The notes beneath the pieces were generated by a model. That model saw nothing but the letters and a program-made list of their open reading frames with translations. It was not told the DNA's origin and ran no database searches. The position numbers and the translations under genes are program-made. Source: Microbacterium ginsengiterrae (lineage in GTDB: Bacteria; Actinomycetota; Actinomycetes; Actinomycetales; Microbacteriaceae). Taken from it: a DNA stretch of 64,000 bases. The stretch spans positions 1,054,001 through 1,118,000 of the forward strand of contig NZ_JACHMU010000001.1 of the NCBI RefSeq assembly GCF_014205075.1. Direction: 5' to 3'. How positions within the stretch are numbered: the stretch's first letter is position 1; the number at the start of each line of letters is the position of its first letter. Shown here one piece after another: positions 25,715 through 34,581 of this stretch.

Positions 25715-26713
25715 ATGACATTCGATTCCACGATGGAAGTCTCCGACGGGAAGTTCCACGCGCTCATGGGCCCGGAAGGAGCCCCCGGCTTCTCGGATCA
25801 CTCCGAGCTCGAGGCCACCTGGGGGCGCCGCTGGGGCGCCGCTGACGAGGTGAGTCGACTGCGTTCCGTACTTATGCGCCGACCGGCGGCGGGGCTGGCA
25901 CAGATCGACCCCGCGGCGTACTCCCGCGAACTCGACGCCCTCGTGGACCCCGCCCGGCGCTGGTACTGGACCGGCAAGGATGCCCCCGACCTCGACAGGG
26001 TCGCAGCGGAGCACGACGGTTTCGCGGACGTGCTGCGAGCCAACGGCGTCGAGGTCGTGTACGCAGACCCTCTGCCGGACTTCACCAAAGCCGTGTACAC
26101 CCGTGACCCGCTGATCACAGTCCCCGGCGGAGCGATCATCACACGACTGGCCGCTCGCATGCGCCGTGGAGAGGAGCAATCTATCGCGCGTGCCGTCGCA
26201 GGCGCGGGGATGCCGATCCTGGGCACGATCACGGGCGAAGGCGTCGTCGAGGGCGGCACCTTCGTCAAAGTGCGGCGCGACCAGGCCTTCCTCGGCACAT
26301 CCGTCCGTACCACACCCGAGGGGCACCGGCAGCTCGCCCGCATGCTCGAGCCGCACGGAATCACCCTGCACCGGGTCTCACTGCCCGGTTATCTGATCCA
26401 CCTCGACATGTGCTCCTCGATGATCGACGACGACCTGGCGCTCGTCAACCCCCGGCTCGCTCCGTACGACTACATCAGTGCCCTGGAGGGCCTCGGCATC
26501 GAGCTCGTCGAGGTACACCCCTCGGAGGAGTGGGCGAGCAACCTCCTGGTCCTCGATCGACGACGAGTGATCATGCCGGACCATCTCCCGCGCACGGCCG
26601 ACCGCCTCGCGGCCAAGGGCGTCGAGGTCATCGCAGTGCCGTATCGCGAGATCCTCAAGAACGGCGGAGGACTCCACTGTTCGACGATGGAACTGCAGCG
26701 GGACTGGAGCTGA
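25715..26713 (+). CDS. Pentein-superfamily amidinohydrolase/amidinotransferase-like enzyme (DDAH/ADI fold)
   Basis: A 332-residue protein with the guanidino-modifying fold. The N-terminus has DEVSRLRSVLMRRP; AVYTRDPLITVPGGAII gives the substrate Asp; GEGVVEGGTFVKV gives the Glu-Gly-Gly element; LPGYLIHLDMCSSMIDDDLALVN gives the catalytic His; GGGLHCSTMELQR near the C-terminus gives nucleophile Cys322. Such enzymes hydrolyse or transfer an amidino group from arginine-like or ureido-like substrates through a covalent thiouronium intermediate. It is followed two bases later by an M20 hydrolase and then a ThDP enzyme, so a guanidino- or ureido-compound pathway is likely. The exact substrate is not deducible. 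Confidence 0.78.
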   Translation: MTFDSTMEVSDGKFHALMGPEGAPGFSDHSELEATWGRRWGAADEVSRLRSVLMRRPAAGLAQIDPAAYSRELDALVDPARRWYWTGKDAPDLDRVAAEHDGFADVLRANGVEVVYADPLPDFTKAVYTRDPLITVPGGAIITRLAARMRRGEEQSIARAVAGAGMPILGTITGEGVVEGGTFVKVRRDQAFLGTSVRTTPEGHRQLARMLEPHGITLHRVSLPGYLIHLDMCSSMIDDDLALVNPRLAPYDYISALEGLGIELVEVHPSEEWASNLLVLDRRRVIMPDHLPRTADRLAAKGVEVIAVPYREILKNGGGLHCSTMELQRDWS

Positions 26714-26715
26714 CG

Positions 26716-27963
26716 ATGACCGATCGGACAGCACAGGAGTCCTTCCTCGACGACTTCGCGCGACTCTCGTCCTTCGGCGCGACCGCCGGAGGCGGCGTCG
26801 AGCGGCTCGCCGGTTCACCGGAGCATGCACAGCTACGCGAGTGGCTCGCTGGTCGCTTCGTCGCACACGGATTCACCGCGCATTTCGACGCGATCGGGAA
26901 TCTGTTCGGCCTCGCGGAGCTCGTGCCCGGCGCCCCGTTCGTGCTGTTCGGCTCACACACCGACAGCCAGCCACTCGCAGGACGCTTCGACGGCGCCTAC
27001 GGGGTGCTGACGGCGCTGCATGCCGCGTCGCGCGTGGTCGACGACCACCGCCGGGCGGGCTCGGCTCCGACCTACAACATCGCGATCGTCGACTGGTTCA
27101 ACGAGGAGGGCGCGAGGTTCAAGCCGAGCATGATGGGTTCCGGCGTGTTCACCGGCAAACTCACCCTCGCCGATGCGCTGGCGACTCGGGATCCGGCGGG
27201 GACGAGCGTCGCGTCCGCGCTCCGCAGCACCGCGATGCACGGTGACTTCACCTCTCCGCCGCTCGCAGCGTACGGAGAGATCCACATCGAGCAGGGCCGG
27301 TCGATGGATGCCGCCGGTGTGACCATCGGTGCCGTCGATGCCACGTGGTCGGCCTACAAGTATGAGGTCGTCGTGCACGGCGAGCAGGGGCACACAGGAT
27401 CGGCGCGCATGAGTGACCGGCGGGATGCTCTGCTCGGTGCCGCACACCTCGTCACCGCGGTCCACGACCTCATCGAGCACTTCGAGGTCGATGAGCTGCA
27501 CACCTCCGTCGGGGAGTTCACGGTCGCTCCGAACTCCCCCGTCACCATCGCACGTGAAGTACGACTTCTTGCCGATCTTCGCGCGGAGACGACAGGGCTC
27601 CTGGACGAGGCGTTCGCGCATCTCGAGTCGAGGATCGCCGAGATCGAGCAGCGCACGCGTACGCGCATCGAGATCGTCTCACGATCTGTCTGGCGGAGCG
27701 GACCGTTCCTGCAGGGCGGCATCCGTCTCATCGAACGCTCCGCTGCGGCGCACGGCTTCAGCCAGGGGAGAGTCAAGACGCTCGCGGGTCACGACGCGAC
27801 GAACATGAAGGACATGATCCCGACCCTGCTCGCCTTCATCCCGAGCGTCGACGGGATATCGCACAACGAACGCGAGTTCAGCACCGACGCCGACATGCTC
27901 GCAGGTCTCTCGGTGTTCGAGGACGTCGTCCGGGAGCTCTCCACGAACGGTATGCCGGAATGA
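26716..27963 (+). CDS. Zn-dependent M20-family amidohydrolase (hydantoinase/carbamoylase, allantoate amidohydrolase type)
   Basis: A 415-residue amidase. Metal ligands appear as H81 in GSHTDSQPLAGRFDGAYG, D92, E131 in NEEGARF, H190 in GEIHIEQG and a late His in VDGISHNEREF. The dimerisation lid holds GEQGHTGSARMSDRRDAL. The family hydrolyses N-carbamoyl amino acids, allantoate, ureidoglycine or N-succinyl amino acids. GSHTDS replaces the more usual GSHLDT with a polar change beside the metal site. It starts two bases after the pentein stop and overlaps the next gene by four. With the racemase-GNAT pair 10 kb away, L-desuccinylase activity is a possible alternative role. Confidence 0.82.
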   Translation: MTDRTAQESFLDDFARLSSFGATAGGGVERLAGSPEHAQLREWLAGRFVAHGFTAHFDAIGNLFGLAELVPGAPFVLFGSHTDSQPLAGRFDGAYGVLTALHAASRVVDDHRRAGSAPTYNIAIVDWFNEEGARFKPSMMGSGVFTGKLTLADALATRDPAGTSVASALRSTAMHGDFTSPPLAAYGEIHIEQGRSMDAAGVTIGAVDATWSAYKYEVVVHGEQGHTGSARMSDRRDALLGAAHLVTAVHDLIEHFEVDELHTSVGEFTVAPNSPVTIAREVRLLADLRAETTGLLDEAFAHLESRIAEIEQRTRTRIEIVSRSVWRSGPFLQGGIRLIERSAAAHGFSQGRVKTLAGHDATNMKDMIPTLLAFIPSVDGISHNEREFSTDADMLAGLSVFEDVVRELSTNGMPE

Positions 27964-29600
27964 CCGATATCGGACCCGTAGGGCACACGCACCAGCACCG
28001 GGTCACCGTGGCTCGCGCCGTCATGTCGCTCATCGCGGCGTACGGCGTCGACACGGTCTTCGGCATCCCCGGCACGCACAACATCGAGCTGTATCGACCG
28101 CTCCAGGAGCTCGGCCTCCGCACGGTGACCACCCGACACGAGCAAGGGGCAGTGTTCGCGGCGGACGGGTGGTCCTCGACCCGCGGGATCCCCGGCGTCG
28201 TCATCACGACATCCGGACCCGGTCTGCTCAACGCCCTGTCCGCCGCAGGGACGGCGTGGGCGGAGTCGCGCCCCCTGCTCCTGCTCTCCCCCGGGCGCGA
28301 ACGGGGTCTGCCCATAGAGCGCTCCGGGGCCCTGCACGAGACGAAGGATCCTCTCGGCGCGACGGCGAGCGTGCTGTCGTGGAGCCGGCGGGCGGAGAGC
28401 GCCTCGGAAGCGATCGACGCCGTGCATGACGCGTTCCGCTTCTTCCGCTGCGCGCGACCGGGCCCCGTGCACGTCGAGCTGCCTCTCGACCTGCTCACCG
28501 AAGCGTGGTCGGCAGCGCTGCCGCAACCCCGGCGGATCGAGGCCGCCCCCTTGCCCCCGCATCCGGAAGTGCATCGCGCGAGCGAGATCCTCTCGGCGGC
28601 GGCACGCCCCGCCATCCTCGCCGGTGGGGGCTCGGCATCGGCGGGGTCGAGCTTGCAGACGCTCGCCGAGCGGCTGGGCGCGCCGGTCGTCACCACGGTG
28701 AACGGCAAGGGCGTTATCTCGGAGCGGCATCCACTCGTCGTCGGCTCCGACATCCGCCTTCCGGCGGTCCAGAGCCTGCTCAGCAGTGCAGACGTCCTTC
28801 TTGTCGTCGGATCCGACATCGGGGATGCCGAGCTGTGGGGCGGATCGATCACGCCCGAGAAGATCATCCGGGTCGATATCGATCCGGCACAGACGCGACG
28901 CCTTCTCGACCCCGCGGTGGTCCTCGTCGGCGATGCGGAGGTCATCATCCCGCTGATCCTGCAGGACTCCTCCCTTTCCGACGCTGCACGCCTCTCCGGG
29001 ACCGCGCGCGAATGCTGGACCGACGTGGCCGCATTGCGCGATGAGGTGTCGCAGATGACACGCAGGTCGCACCCCGAGTTGTCGCGCATCGTGGACGAGG
29101 TCGCGACGGTGCTCCCCGTCGATGCGATCATCGCCGGCGATTCGTCGCAGGTCACCTACCTCGCGACGTCGACTCTGTTCCGCAGCGTGCAGGCCGGCCA
29201 GCTCCTGTACATGCCCACCTACGCCACGCTCGGTTACGGCCTGCCGGCGGCGCTGGGGGCGAAGATCGCCGCGCCGGAACGCACCGTTGTCGGGCTCATC
29301 GGAGACGGCGCGCTGATGTTCTCGGTGCAGGAGTTCGTGACGGCTGTCGAGCAGCGGCTGTGCCTTCCGATCGTGTGCGTCGACAACGGCGGTTACGGAG
29401 AGATCCGCGACAACATGACCGACGCGGGCATGACGCCGGTCGGCGTCGACCTGGTGCAGCCGGATTGGGCTGCCCTGGGATCGGCGCTGCGCGGACGCGG
29501 TTGCGTCGCGACGCCGGACTCGGTGGGCGATGCCGTCCGCGACGCACTCCAGCATCTGTTGCCCACGCTGATCCACGTCCGCGTGGAGCACTCCGGGTAG
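27960..29600 (+). CDS. ThDP-dependent 2-oxoacid decarboxylase/carboligase (acetolactate synthase-like)
   Basis: A 546-residue enzyme with the three-domain ThDP fold: PYR domain with catalytic Glu61 in TRHEQGAVFAADG, central domain with AILAGGGSASAGSSL, and PP domain with IGDGALMFSVQEFVTAVEQRLCLPIVCVDNGGYGEIRDNM binding Mg-diphosphate. NGGYGEI recalls 5-guanidino-2-oxopentanoate decarboxylase (AruI), which fits the neighbouring guanidino-fold enzyme; glyoxylate carboligase is the other candidate given malate synthase across the regulator. It overlaps the M20 gene by four bases (ATGA). Function is certain only to family level. Confidence 0.8.
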   Translation: MTDIGPVGHTHQHRVTVARAVMSLIAAYGVDTVFGIPGTHNIELYRPLQELGLRTVTTRHEQGAVFAADGWSSTRGIPGVVITTSGPGLLNALSAAGTAWAESRPLLLLSPGRERGLPIERSGALHETKDPLGATASVLSWSRRAESASEAIDAVHDAFRFFRCARPGPVHVELPLDLLTEAWSAALPQPRRIEAAPLPPHPEVHRASEILSAAARPAILAGGGSASAGSSLQTLAERLGAPVVTTVNGKGVISERHPLVVGSDIRLPAVQSLLSSADVLLVVGSDIGDAELWGGSITPEKIIRVDIDPAQTRRLLDPAVVLVGDAEVIIPLILQDSSLSDAARLSGTARECWTDVAALRDEVSQMTRRSHPELSRIVDEVATVLPVDAIIAGDSSQVTYLATSTLFRSVQAGQLLYMPTYATLGYGLPAALGAKIAAPERTVVGLIGDGALMFSVQEFVTAVEQRLCLPIVCVDNGGYGEIRDNMTDAGMTPVGVDLVQPDWAALGSALRGRGCVATPDSVGDAVRDALQHLLPTLIHVRVEHSG

Positions 29601-29619
29601 CGCGCGCCTCGCAGGTCGC

Positions 29620-29796
29620 TCAGAGAGCGGGCGGCGCAGGAGGCTGCGACTTCCGCCGGCGGGCGACGAGGACGATGGTCACCGATGCCGCGACCGCGAT
29701 CGCGCCGGCGGCGAGGAGCACCGCTGCCGCCGCCGCGACGCGGCGAGCGGGCCGGGAACGGATGGTGGCCATGGGGCGACGCGTCACCAGTCTCAT
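29620..29796 (-). CDS. Small single-pass membrane protein, unknown
   Basis: A possible 58-residue protein with a basic N-terminus (MRLVTRRPMATIRSRPARR), one hydrophobic helix (about 20-45, VAAAAAVLLAAGAIAVAASVTIVLVA) and a basic/proline tail (RRRKSQPPAPPAL). It would insert with the tail in the cytoplasm. An alternative start lies at 29772. It sits alone in the 290-base gap between two convergent genes. Composition is gene-like but the family is not recognised. Confidence 0.4.
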   Translation of the reverse strand: MRLVTRRPMATIRSRPARRVAAAAAVLLAAGAIAVAASVTIVLVARRRKSQPPAPPAL

Positions 29797-29890
29797 TGCC
29801 GGCGCGTGTGCGCCTCTCGAGTGTCGGCGGCTATGCTCGCACATGCTCGACGTCGCGCCGGACGCCGGGGCGGCACTAGAGCAGGGCCGC

Positions 29891-31054
29891 TCAGCGCGCG
29901 GCGAGCGCCTGACCCATCCGCTCCACGGCCTCCCGCATGATCGGCCGTGGCGTGGCGAAGACGAAGCGGGTGAAGCCGACCGCGGCAGCCCCGCATGCCG
30001 CACCATCGGTCATCGCGACGTCGGCGTGCTCGCGGAACCAGGCGCCGAGGTCGCCGCTCAGTCCGGTCTCACGGAAGTCGAGGAGGGCGATGTAGGTGCC
30101 CTCCGGCATGGTCATCCGCACCCCGGGCAGGTGCTCCGCGACGAGTTCGGCGAGCAGGCGGCGGTTGCCGTCGAGGTAGTCGACGACATCGTCCAGCCAC
30201 GTGTCGCCGGACTCGTACGCGGCGATGTTCGCCAACGCTCCGGTGGTCGAAGTGCCGTGTCCGGTCCAGCCGCCGTCCGCCTCCCAGGCATCCAGGGTCT
30301 CCGCGTTCGAGAAGATGATCTGCGCGCACTTGAGTCCGGCGAGGTTCCACGCCTTGGAGGCGGACACCGCCGTCATCGTGTGACCCGCCGCCACCGGCGA
30401 GACGGAGCCGTAGGGCACGTGCTCCGCGGGCGCGTACACGAGCGGTGCGTGGATCTCGTCAGAGAACACCCGTCCTCCTGCTGCCGCCACGGTCTCGGAG
30501 ATCCGCAGCAGCTCATCGCGGGTGGCGACCGTGCCGAGCGGGTTGTGCGGGTTGCACAGGACGAGCAGTTCCCCGCCGTCCTCGAACGCCGTAGCCACCC
30601 CGTCGAGGTCCATGGCCCACCGGCCGTCGACCTGGATGCTCGGCACCTCGATCACGCGTCGGCCCAGCCGCGGCGGCACGGAGAGGAACGGCATGTACGC
30701 CGGGGTGGGCACGATCACCGCTCCGCCCGGTGAGGTGAACTGGGCGATCGCGAACTCGAAGGCGACGATGACGTCGGGCACGAGCCGCACCTGGTCGGCT
30801 GTGATGTCCCAGCCGTGCCGCCGCGTGTACCGGTCCGCGGTCGCAGCCTGGAGCGTCGTCGCCACGTGCTGCGGCAGGTAGCCCGTCAGTCCGGTCTCCA
30901 GCGAGCGATCGATCGCCTCGGTGATGGCGGGGGCGACCCCGAAATCCATCTCCGCGACGAATGCGCCGATCGCGTCGGGGAACATCGTCCACTTCATGCT
31001 GCCCGCTCGGCGCAGGTCGCTCTGGGTGATCGCATCGAACGGATGACGGGTCAT
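29891..31054 (-). CDS. PatB/MalY-type PLP aminotransferase or cystathionine beta-lyase
   Basis: A 387-residue fold-type I PLP enzyme. MKWTMFPDAIGAFVAEMDFGVAPAITEAI near the N-terminus is diagnostic of the MalY/PatB group, with CNPHNPLGTV, SDEIHAPLVY and the Schiff-base Lys in SASKAWNLAGLK. Members cleave C-S bonds of cystathionine or cysteine conjugates, and some transaminate. It is convergent to the ThDP gene, so it need not belong to that pathway, although a transaminase supplying a 2-oxoacid to the ThDP enzyme would fit. GGAG precedes the ATG at 31054. Confidence 0.85.
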   Translation of the reverse strand: MTRHPFDAITQSDLRRAGSMKWTMFPDAIGAFVAEMDFGVAPAITEAIDRSLETGLTGYLPQHVATTLQAATADRYTRRHGWDITADQVRLVPDVIVAFEFAIAQFTSPGGAVIVPTPAYMPFLSVPPRLGRRVIEVPSIQVDGRWAMDLDGVATAFEDGGELLVLCNPHNPLGTVATRDELLRISETVAAAGGRVFSDEIHAPLVYAPAEHVPYGSVSPVAAGHTMTAVSASKAWNLAGLKCAQIIFSNAETLDAWEADGGWTGHGTSTTGALANIAAYESGDTWLDDVVDYLDGNRRLLAELVAEHLPGVRMTMPEGTYIALLDFRETGLSGDLGAWFREHADVAMTDGAACGAAAVGFTRFVFATPRPIMREAVERMGQALAAR

Positions 31055-31263
31055 GCTGCTCCTTCGCGTCGTCCCTCCATTGTCTCGGAGTTCACCGACG
31101 CGGGGCCCGATCCGCGGGAACCCGCGTCACGGACCGTCTTCGCCCCCCGGGCTCCGTCCGTGAAACGGTGTCACCGACAGCCTCGATCATCGGCGAAACT
31201 GTGATCAGATCACCACGCCGACGGTCCGATCCGGCCACGGCCATTCGACGATGAGGACAGACG

Positions 31264-32595
31264 ATGGCGTCGCACATCACAGGAGAGCCGCCCGCGGACG
31301 CCGGGGCGGGTTCTCCCGGTAATCAGAGCAAGCGGGCGTCCCTCGCCGGCTTCGTCGGGTCTGCTCTCGAGTACTACGACATGTACATCTATGCGTCTGC
31401 CTCAGCACTGGTCTTCTCACGTGTGTTCTTCCCCGACGCAGGATCGACAGGTCTGTTGTACTCGCTCGGTCTCTACGGCGTCGCGTATCTCGCGCGTCCT
31501 CTCGGCGGCTTCATATCCGGCCACCTCGGCGACCGTTTCGGGCGGCGCAACATCATGATCCTCACCCTGCTCGTGATGGGCCTGGCTACCTTTCTGATCG
31601 GATGCCTGCCGGCGTACGACACGGTGGGAATCCTGGCTCCGACGATGCTCGTCCTTCTCCGGTTGTGTCAGGGACTTTCCGTCGGCGGCGAGCTCGCAGG
31701 CGCGACCTCGCTGACTCTCGAGCACGCTCCCGCGGGCCGGCGCAGTCTGTACACATCCTGGGCCGTCAACGGCATCTGGGTGGGGTGCATCATCGCGACG
31801 TTCGCCTTCATCGGTGTTGCCGCACTCCCCGAGGACCAACTCATGGCTTGGGGATGGCGCGTACCGTTCTGGTTCAGCGCGATCATCCTCGTCGTCGGGC
31901 TCGTGATCCGGCGCACGGTGCGCGACCCGGAGGCGTTCCTCGCCGAACAGGAGGAAGGTGGTACAGCTCGGGTACCGCTCGCAGAAGTCCTGCGCCATCA
32001 GCCACGAGACGTCGTACGTCTGATCTTCGCGGCCTTCCTCCTCGTGATCAGCACGACCGTTCCGGTATACGGACTCACGTACGCCACGAACGTCGCAGGG
32101 GTGCCCGCGTCGACGACGTTGTGGGCGGTGATATCCGGGTATGCCGTCGCACTCGTGACGCAGCCGCTACTCGCTGCCCTCAGCGACCGTGTCGGACGCA
32201 AGCCTGTTCTGATCGGCGGCAACCTCGTCGGAGGGGCCTCCGTCTGGCTGTTCTTCTCCGCCGTCGCCGCCGCGGACGTTCCGTTGATCTTCACCGGGAT
32301 GATCTTGTGCGTCGCCGTCGGGTTGGCAGCCACGAACGCCGTGTACCCCGGTTATTTCGCAGAACTCTTCCCCGTCCGATATCGCGTCACGGGGATGGCC
32401 GTCAGCCTGCAACTCGGACTGGTACTGACCGGGTTCTCCCCTGTCATCATCCAAGCGATCTCCGCGGCCAATGGCGACGCCTGGTGGCCGGCGGCCGCAT
32501 ACACGACGCTTGCCTGCCTGATCTCCTCCGTTGCGATCGCCAGCGGGCGGGAGACATATCGGGTCGCACTGGAAGACCTCGGCCCTCGCCGCTGA
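31264..32595 (+). CDS. MFS transporter, metabolite:H+ symporter (MHS) family
   Basis: A 443-residue membrane protein with 12 predicted segments. FVGSALEYYDMYIYASASALVF in helix 1, GGFISGHLGDRFGRRNIM in the first loop, RLCQGLSVGGELAGATSLTLEHAP in helix 4-5 and LSDRVGRKPVL in loop 8-9 define the MHS family (ShiA, ProP, aromatic acid and dicarboxylate symporters). AGGA lies ten bases before the ATG. It is tail-to-tail with a second MHS gene 24 bases away. The 209 bases upstream (31055-31263) hold only an 8-bp inverted repeat (TCACGGAC at 31127 and GTCCGTGA at 31156). Substrate unknown. Confidence 0.87.
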   Translation: MASHITGEPPADAGAGSPGNQSKRASLAGFVGSALEYYDMYIYASASALVFSRVFFPDAGSTGLLYSLGLYGVAYLARPLGGFISGHLGDRFGRRNIMILTLLVMGLATFLIGCLPAYDTVGILAPTMLVLLRLCQGLSVGGELAGATSLTLEHAPAGRRSLYTSWAVNGIWVGCIIATFAFIGVAALPEDQLMAWGWRVPFWFSAIILVVGLVIRRTVRDPEAFLAEQEEGGTARVPLAEVLRHQPRDVVRLIFAAFLLVISTTVPVYGLTYATNVAGVPASTTLWAVISGYAVALVTQPLLAALSDRVGRKPVLIGGNLVGGASVWLFFSAVAAADVPLIFTGMILCVAVGLAATNAVYPGYFAELFPVRYRVTGMAVSLQLGLVLTGFSPVIIQAISAANGDAWWPAAAYTTLACLISSVAIASGRETYRVALEDLGPRR

Positions 32596-32619
32596 CATAC
32601 CGCCCGGCGGTCGCGGCCA

Positions 32620-34122
32620 CTACCCTCGATCGGACGCGACGTTCTCGTCGGCCACGATGTCCAACGGCATCGTGCTCGTGTCGAGCAGTTCGTTCTCGTC
32701 CTGCTCGGCGACGAGCTCGGTCGCCTCCGCTTTCGTCTCGACCGTCGGGAACGACCCCTTCAGCGGCCGCCCCGCAGTCTCCTTCATCGTCAGCATGGCC
32801 ACGCCGCCGAGCGCGGCGAAGAACATGATGTAGAACGCGGGCATGTAGGTGTTGCCCGTGAGGTCGATGAGCGCCTGGCTGAACAGCGGCGTCGTTCCTC
32901 CGAAGAGCGAGACGGCGAGGTTGTACGCGATCGCCATCGCTCCGAACCGCGACGCGGTCGGGAACAGGGCAGGAAGAGCGGATGCCGCGATCGCGACGTA
33001 GAACGCCACCGGGATGGCGACCATCGCCAGGGCGATGAACACCGCCCACTCCTGCCCGATCTGCATGACGGTGAACGCGGGGATCATCAGCACGATGGTG
33101 GAGCCGACCGCGATTCCGTACACGGGCTTTCGCCCGATGCGGTCCGAGAGTCGTCCGATCAGCGGCAGACACGCGCTCATCAGGACGAGTACGGGGACGG
33201 TCGCGACGGCCGCCATGAGGTTCGAGACCCCGACCTCGGTCTCCAGGTACGTCGGCATGTAGCTTGTGAGCGCGTATCCGGCCGTGTTCGTCGCCGACAC
33301 CAGGGCGATGCCGATGAGCACCTCCCGCCAGTGGTGCTTGAAGATGCCCACGACGCCGAGCCGCCCGAGCGGGTCATCGCCCGCACCGGCGCGGAGGTCG
33401 TCGGTCTCCGCCTCGAACGCCGGCGTCTCCGGGATCTTGAGCCGGAACCAGATCGCCACCGCTCCGAGCGGGATCGCGACGAGGAACGGGATGCGCCATC
33501 CGTACTCGGTCATGGCATCCGGACCGGAGATGCCCTGGGTGATCCACGTCGTCACCGCGACCGTGGAGGCACCGGCGGCGAACCCGACGTAGGACCCGAC
33601 GTCGAGGAATGACGACCAGAAGCCACGGGAGCGGTCGGGCGAGAACTCCGACACATAGGTCGTCGCCCCGGCGTACTCGCCACCGGTCGAGAAGCCCTGC
33701 ACCATCTTGAGGAAGTACAGCGGCACGACGGCCCAGAGGCCGATCGCCTCCGACGTGGGCAGCACGCCGATGAGCGCCGTCGCCACCGCCATCATCGTCA
33801 TGGTGAGGAACAGCACCTTCTGCCGTCCGATCCGATCTCCGAGCGGGCCGAGGATGAACCCGCCCAGCGGCCGGACCAGGAACGAGATCGCGAACCCGAA
33901 CAGCGTCAGCAGCAGCCCGAGGCCGCCGGGAGCGTCGGAGGTGAAGACGGCCGTGAGGGTGACGGCGAGGTACCCGTAGATGCCGAAGTCGAACCATTCC
34001 ATGAAGTTGCCGACGACGGTGCCCGAGATCGCGGTGCGCAACTTCGACTTCTTCACGACGAGGACATCATCCACGGCGAGTCTTCTCCTGCGGCGGCTGA
34101 CGGGCTTGCTCCGACTGGTCAT
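32620..34122 (-). CDS. MFS transporter, MHS family (ProP-like)
   Basis: A 500-residue symporter. A basic N-terminus (MTSRSKPVSRRRRRLAV) precedes GNFMEWFDFGIYGYLAVTLTAVF, GGFILGPLGDRIGRQKVLF, KMVQGFSTGGEYAGATTYVSEFSP, WRIPFLVAIPLGAVAIWFRLKIPETPAF and LSDRIGRKPVYG, close to the proline/betaine transporter branch. The C-terminus is a 50-residue acidic tail, perhaps regulatory. ATG at 34122 is chosen; the frame runs far upstream without protein character. Osmolyte or organic acid uptake is the likely role. Confidence 0.87.
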   Translation of the reverse strand: MTSRSKPVSRRRRRLAVDDVLVVKKSKLRTAISGTVVGNFMEWFDFGIYGYLAVTLTAVFTSDAPGGLGLLLTLFGFAISFLVRPLGGFILGPLGDRIGRQKVLFLTMTMMAVATALIGVLPTSEAIGLWAVVPLYFLKMVQGFSTGGEYAGATTYVSEFSPDRSRGFWSSFLDVGSYVGFAAGASTVAVTTWITQGISGPDAMTEYGWRIPFLVAIPLGAVAIWFRLKIPETPAFEAETDDLRAGAGDDPLGRLGVVGIFKHHWREVLIGIALVSATNTAGYALTSYMPTYLETEVGVSNLMAAVATVPVLVLMSACLPLIGRLSDRIGRKPVYGIAVGSTIVLMIPAFTVMQIGQEWAVFIALAMVAIPVAFYVAIAASALPALFPTASRFGAMAIAYNLAVSLFGGTTPLFSQALIDLTGNTYMPAFYIMFFAALGGVAMLTMKETAGRPLKGSFPTVETKAEATELVAEQDENELLDTSTMPLDIVADENVASDRG

Positions 34123-34347
34123 CTCACTCCCCTGTGCGCATCGGACGCGTTCCGATGAAGCGCCGACCAAGCTACCGGCCGTGCGCGAAGACGCCGACAG
34201 GCTTGACACGCACGACCGGCCCGGGCAAGGGGCGGCGAACAGCTCCGGAACAGGCGCTACCACCGCCTGAACCCGGCCGTCAACCCCCCGTTGCCGAAAG
34301 TCACCTGTGTGCCACCATCGGAACATCACAACCGAAGGAGACTCCCC

Positions 34348-34515
34348 ATGAACATCGCACTGGTGGTCATCATCGTCGTCGCTATCGTCCTTGCGATCGT
34401 CGGAGGCCTCACCGAGGCTCTCGGCTGGTTGCTGTGGGTCGCGCTCATTGTCGGAGTCATCGCGCTGATCGCCTTCCTCTTCAGGGTGATCAGTGGCGGA
34501 CGCAACCGCGTCTGA
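34348..34515 (+). CDS. Small hydrophobic membrane protein (55 aa)
   Basis: A 55-residue protein made almost wholly of two short hydrophobic helices (NIALVVIIVVAIVLAIVGGL and LLWVALIVGVIALIAFLFRVI) with a basic end (SGGRNRV). It is preceded by GAAGGAG at the right distance and followed by a strong hairpin, so it is a genuine monocistronic gene. It resembles small hydrophobic proteins that are common and uncharacterised in Microbacteriaceae. Confidence 0.7.
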   Translation: MNIALVVIIVVAIVLAIVGGLTEALGWLLWVALIVGVIALIAFLFRVISGGRNRV

Positions 34516-34529
34516 CCCAGACCAAGATC

Positions 34530-34571
34530 GAGAAAGCCGGGCCGTGACATCGTTCACGGCCCGGCTTTCTC
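34530..34571. terminator. Strong bidirectional terminator
   Basis: Perfect 18-bp inverted repeat (34530-34547 with 34554-34571, arm GAGAAAGCCGGGCCGTGA) and a 6-base loop. The AAA/TTT runs at its edges give a short U-tract in both directions. It serves the small membrane protein and the operon ending at 34582. Confidence 0.9.
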
Positions 34572-34581
34572 GTGTCTCCCG

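Noticed and set aside
27789..29591. 600-residue minus-strand frame antisense to the ThDP and M20 genes
   Set aside because: No recognisable motifs, and the opposite strand holds two coupled enzymes.
27960..29600. ilvB acetolactate synthase large subunit
   Set aside because: No ilvN small subunit follows, and the catabolic neighbours and NGGYGEI motif argue against branched-chain amino acid synthesis.
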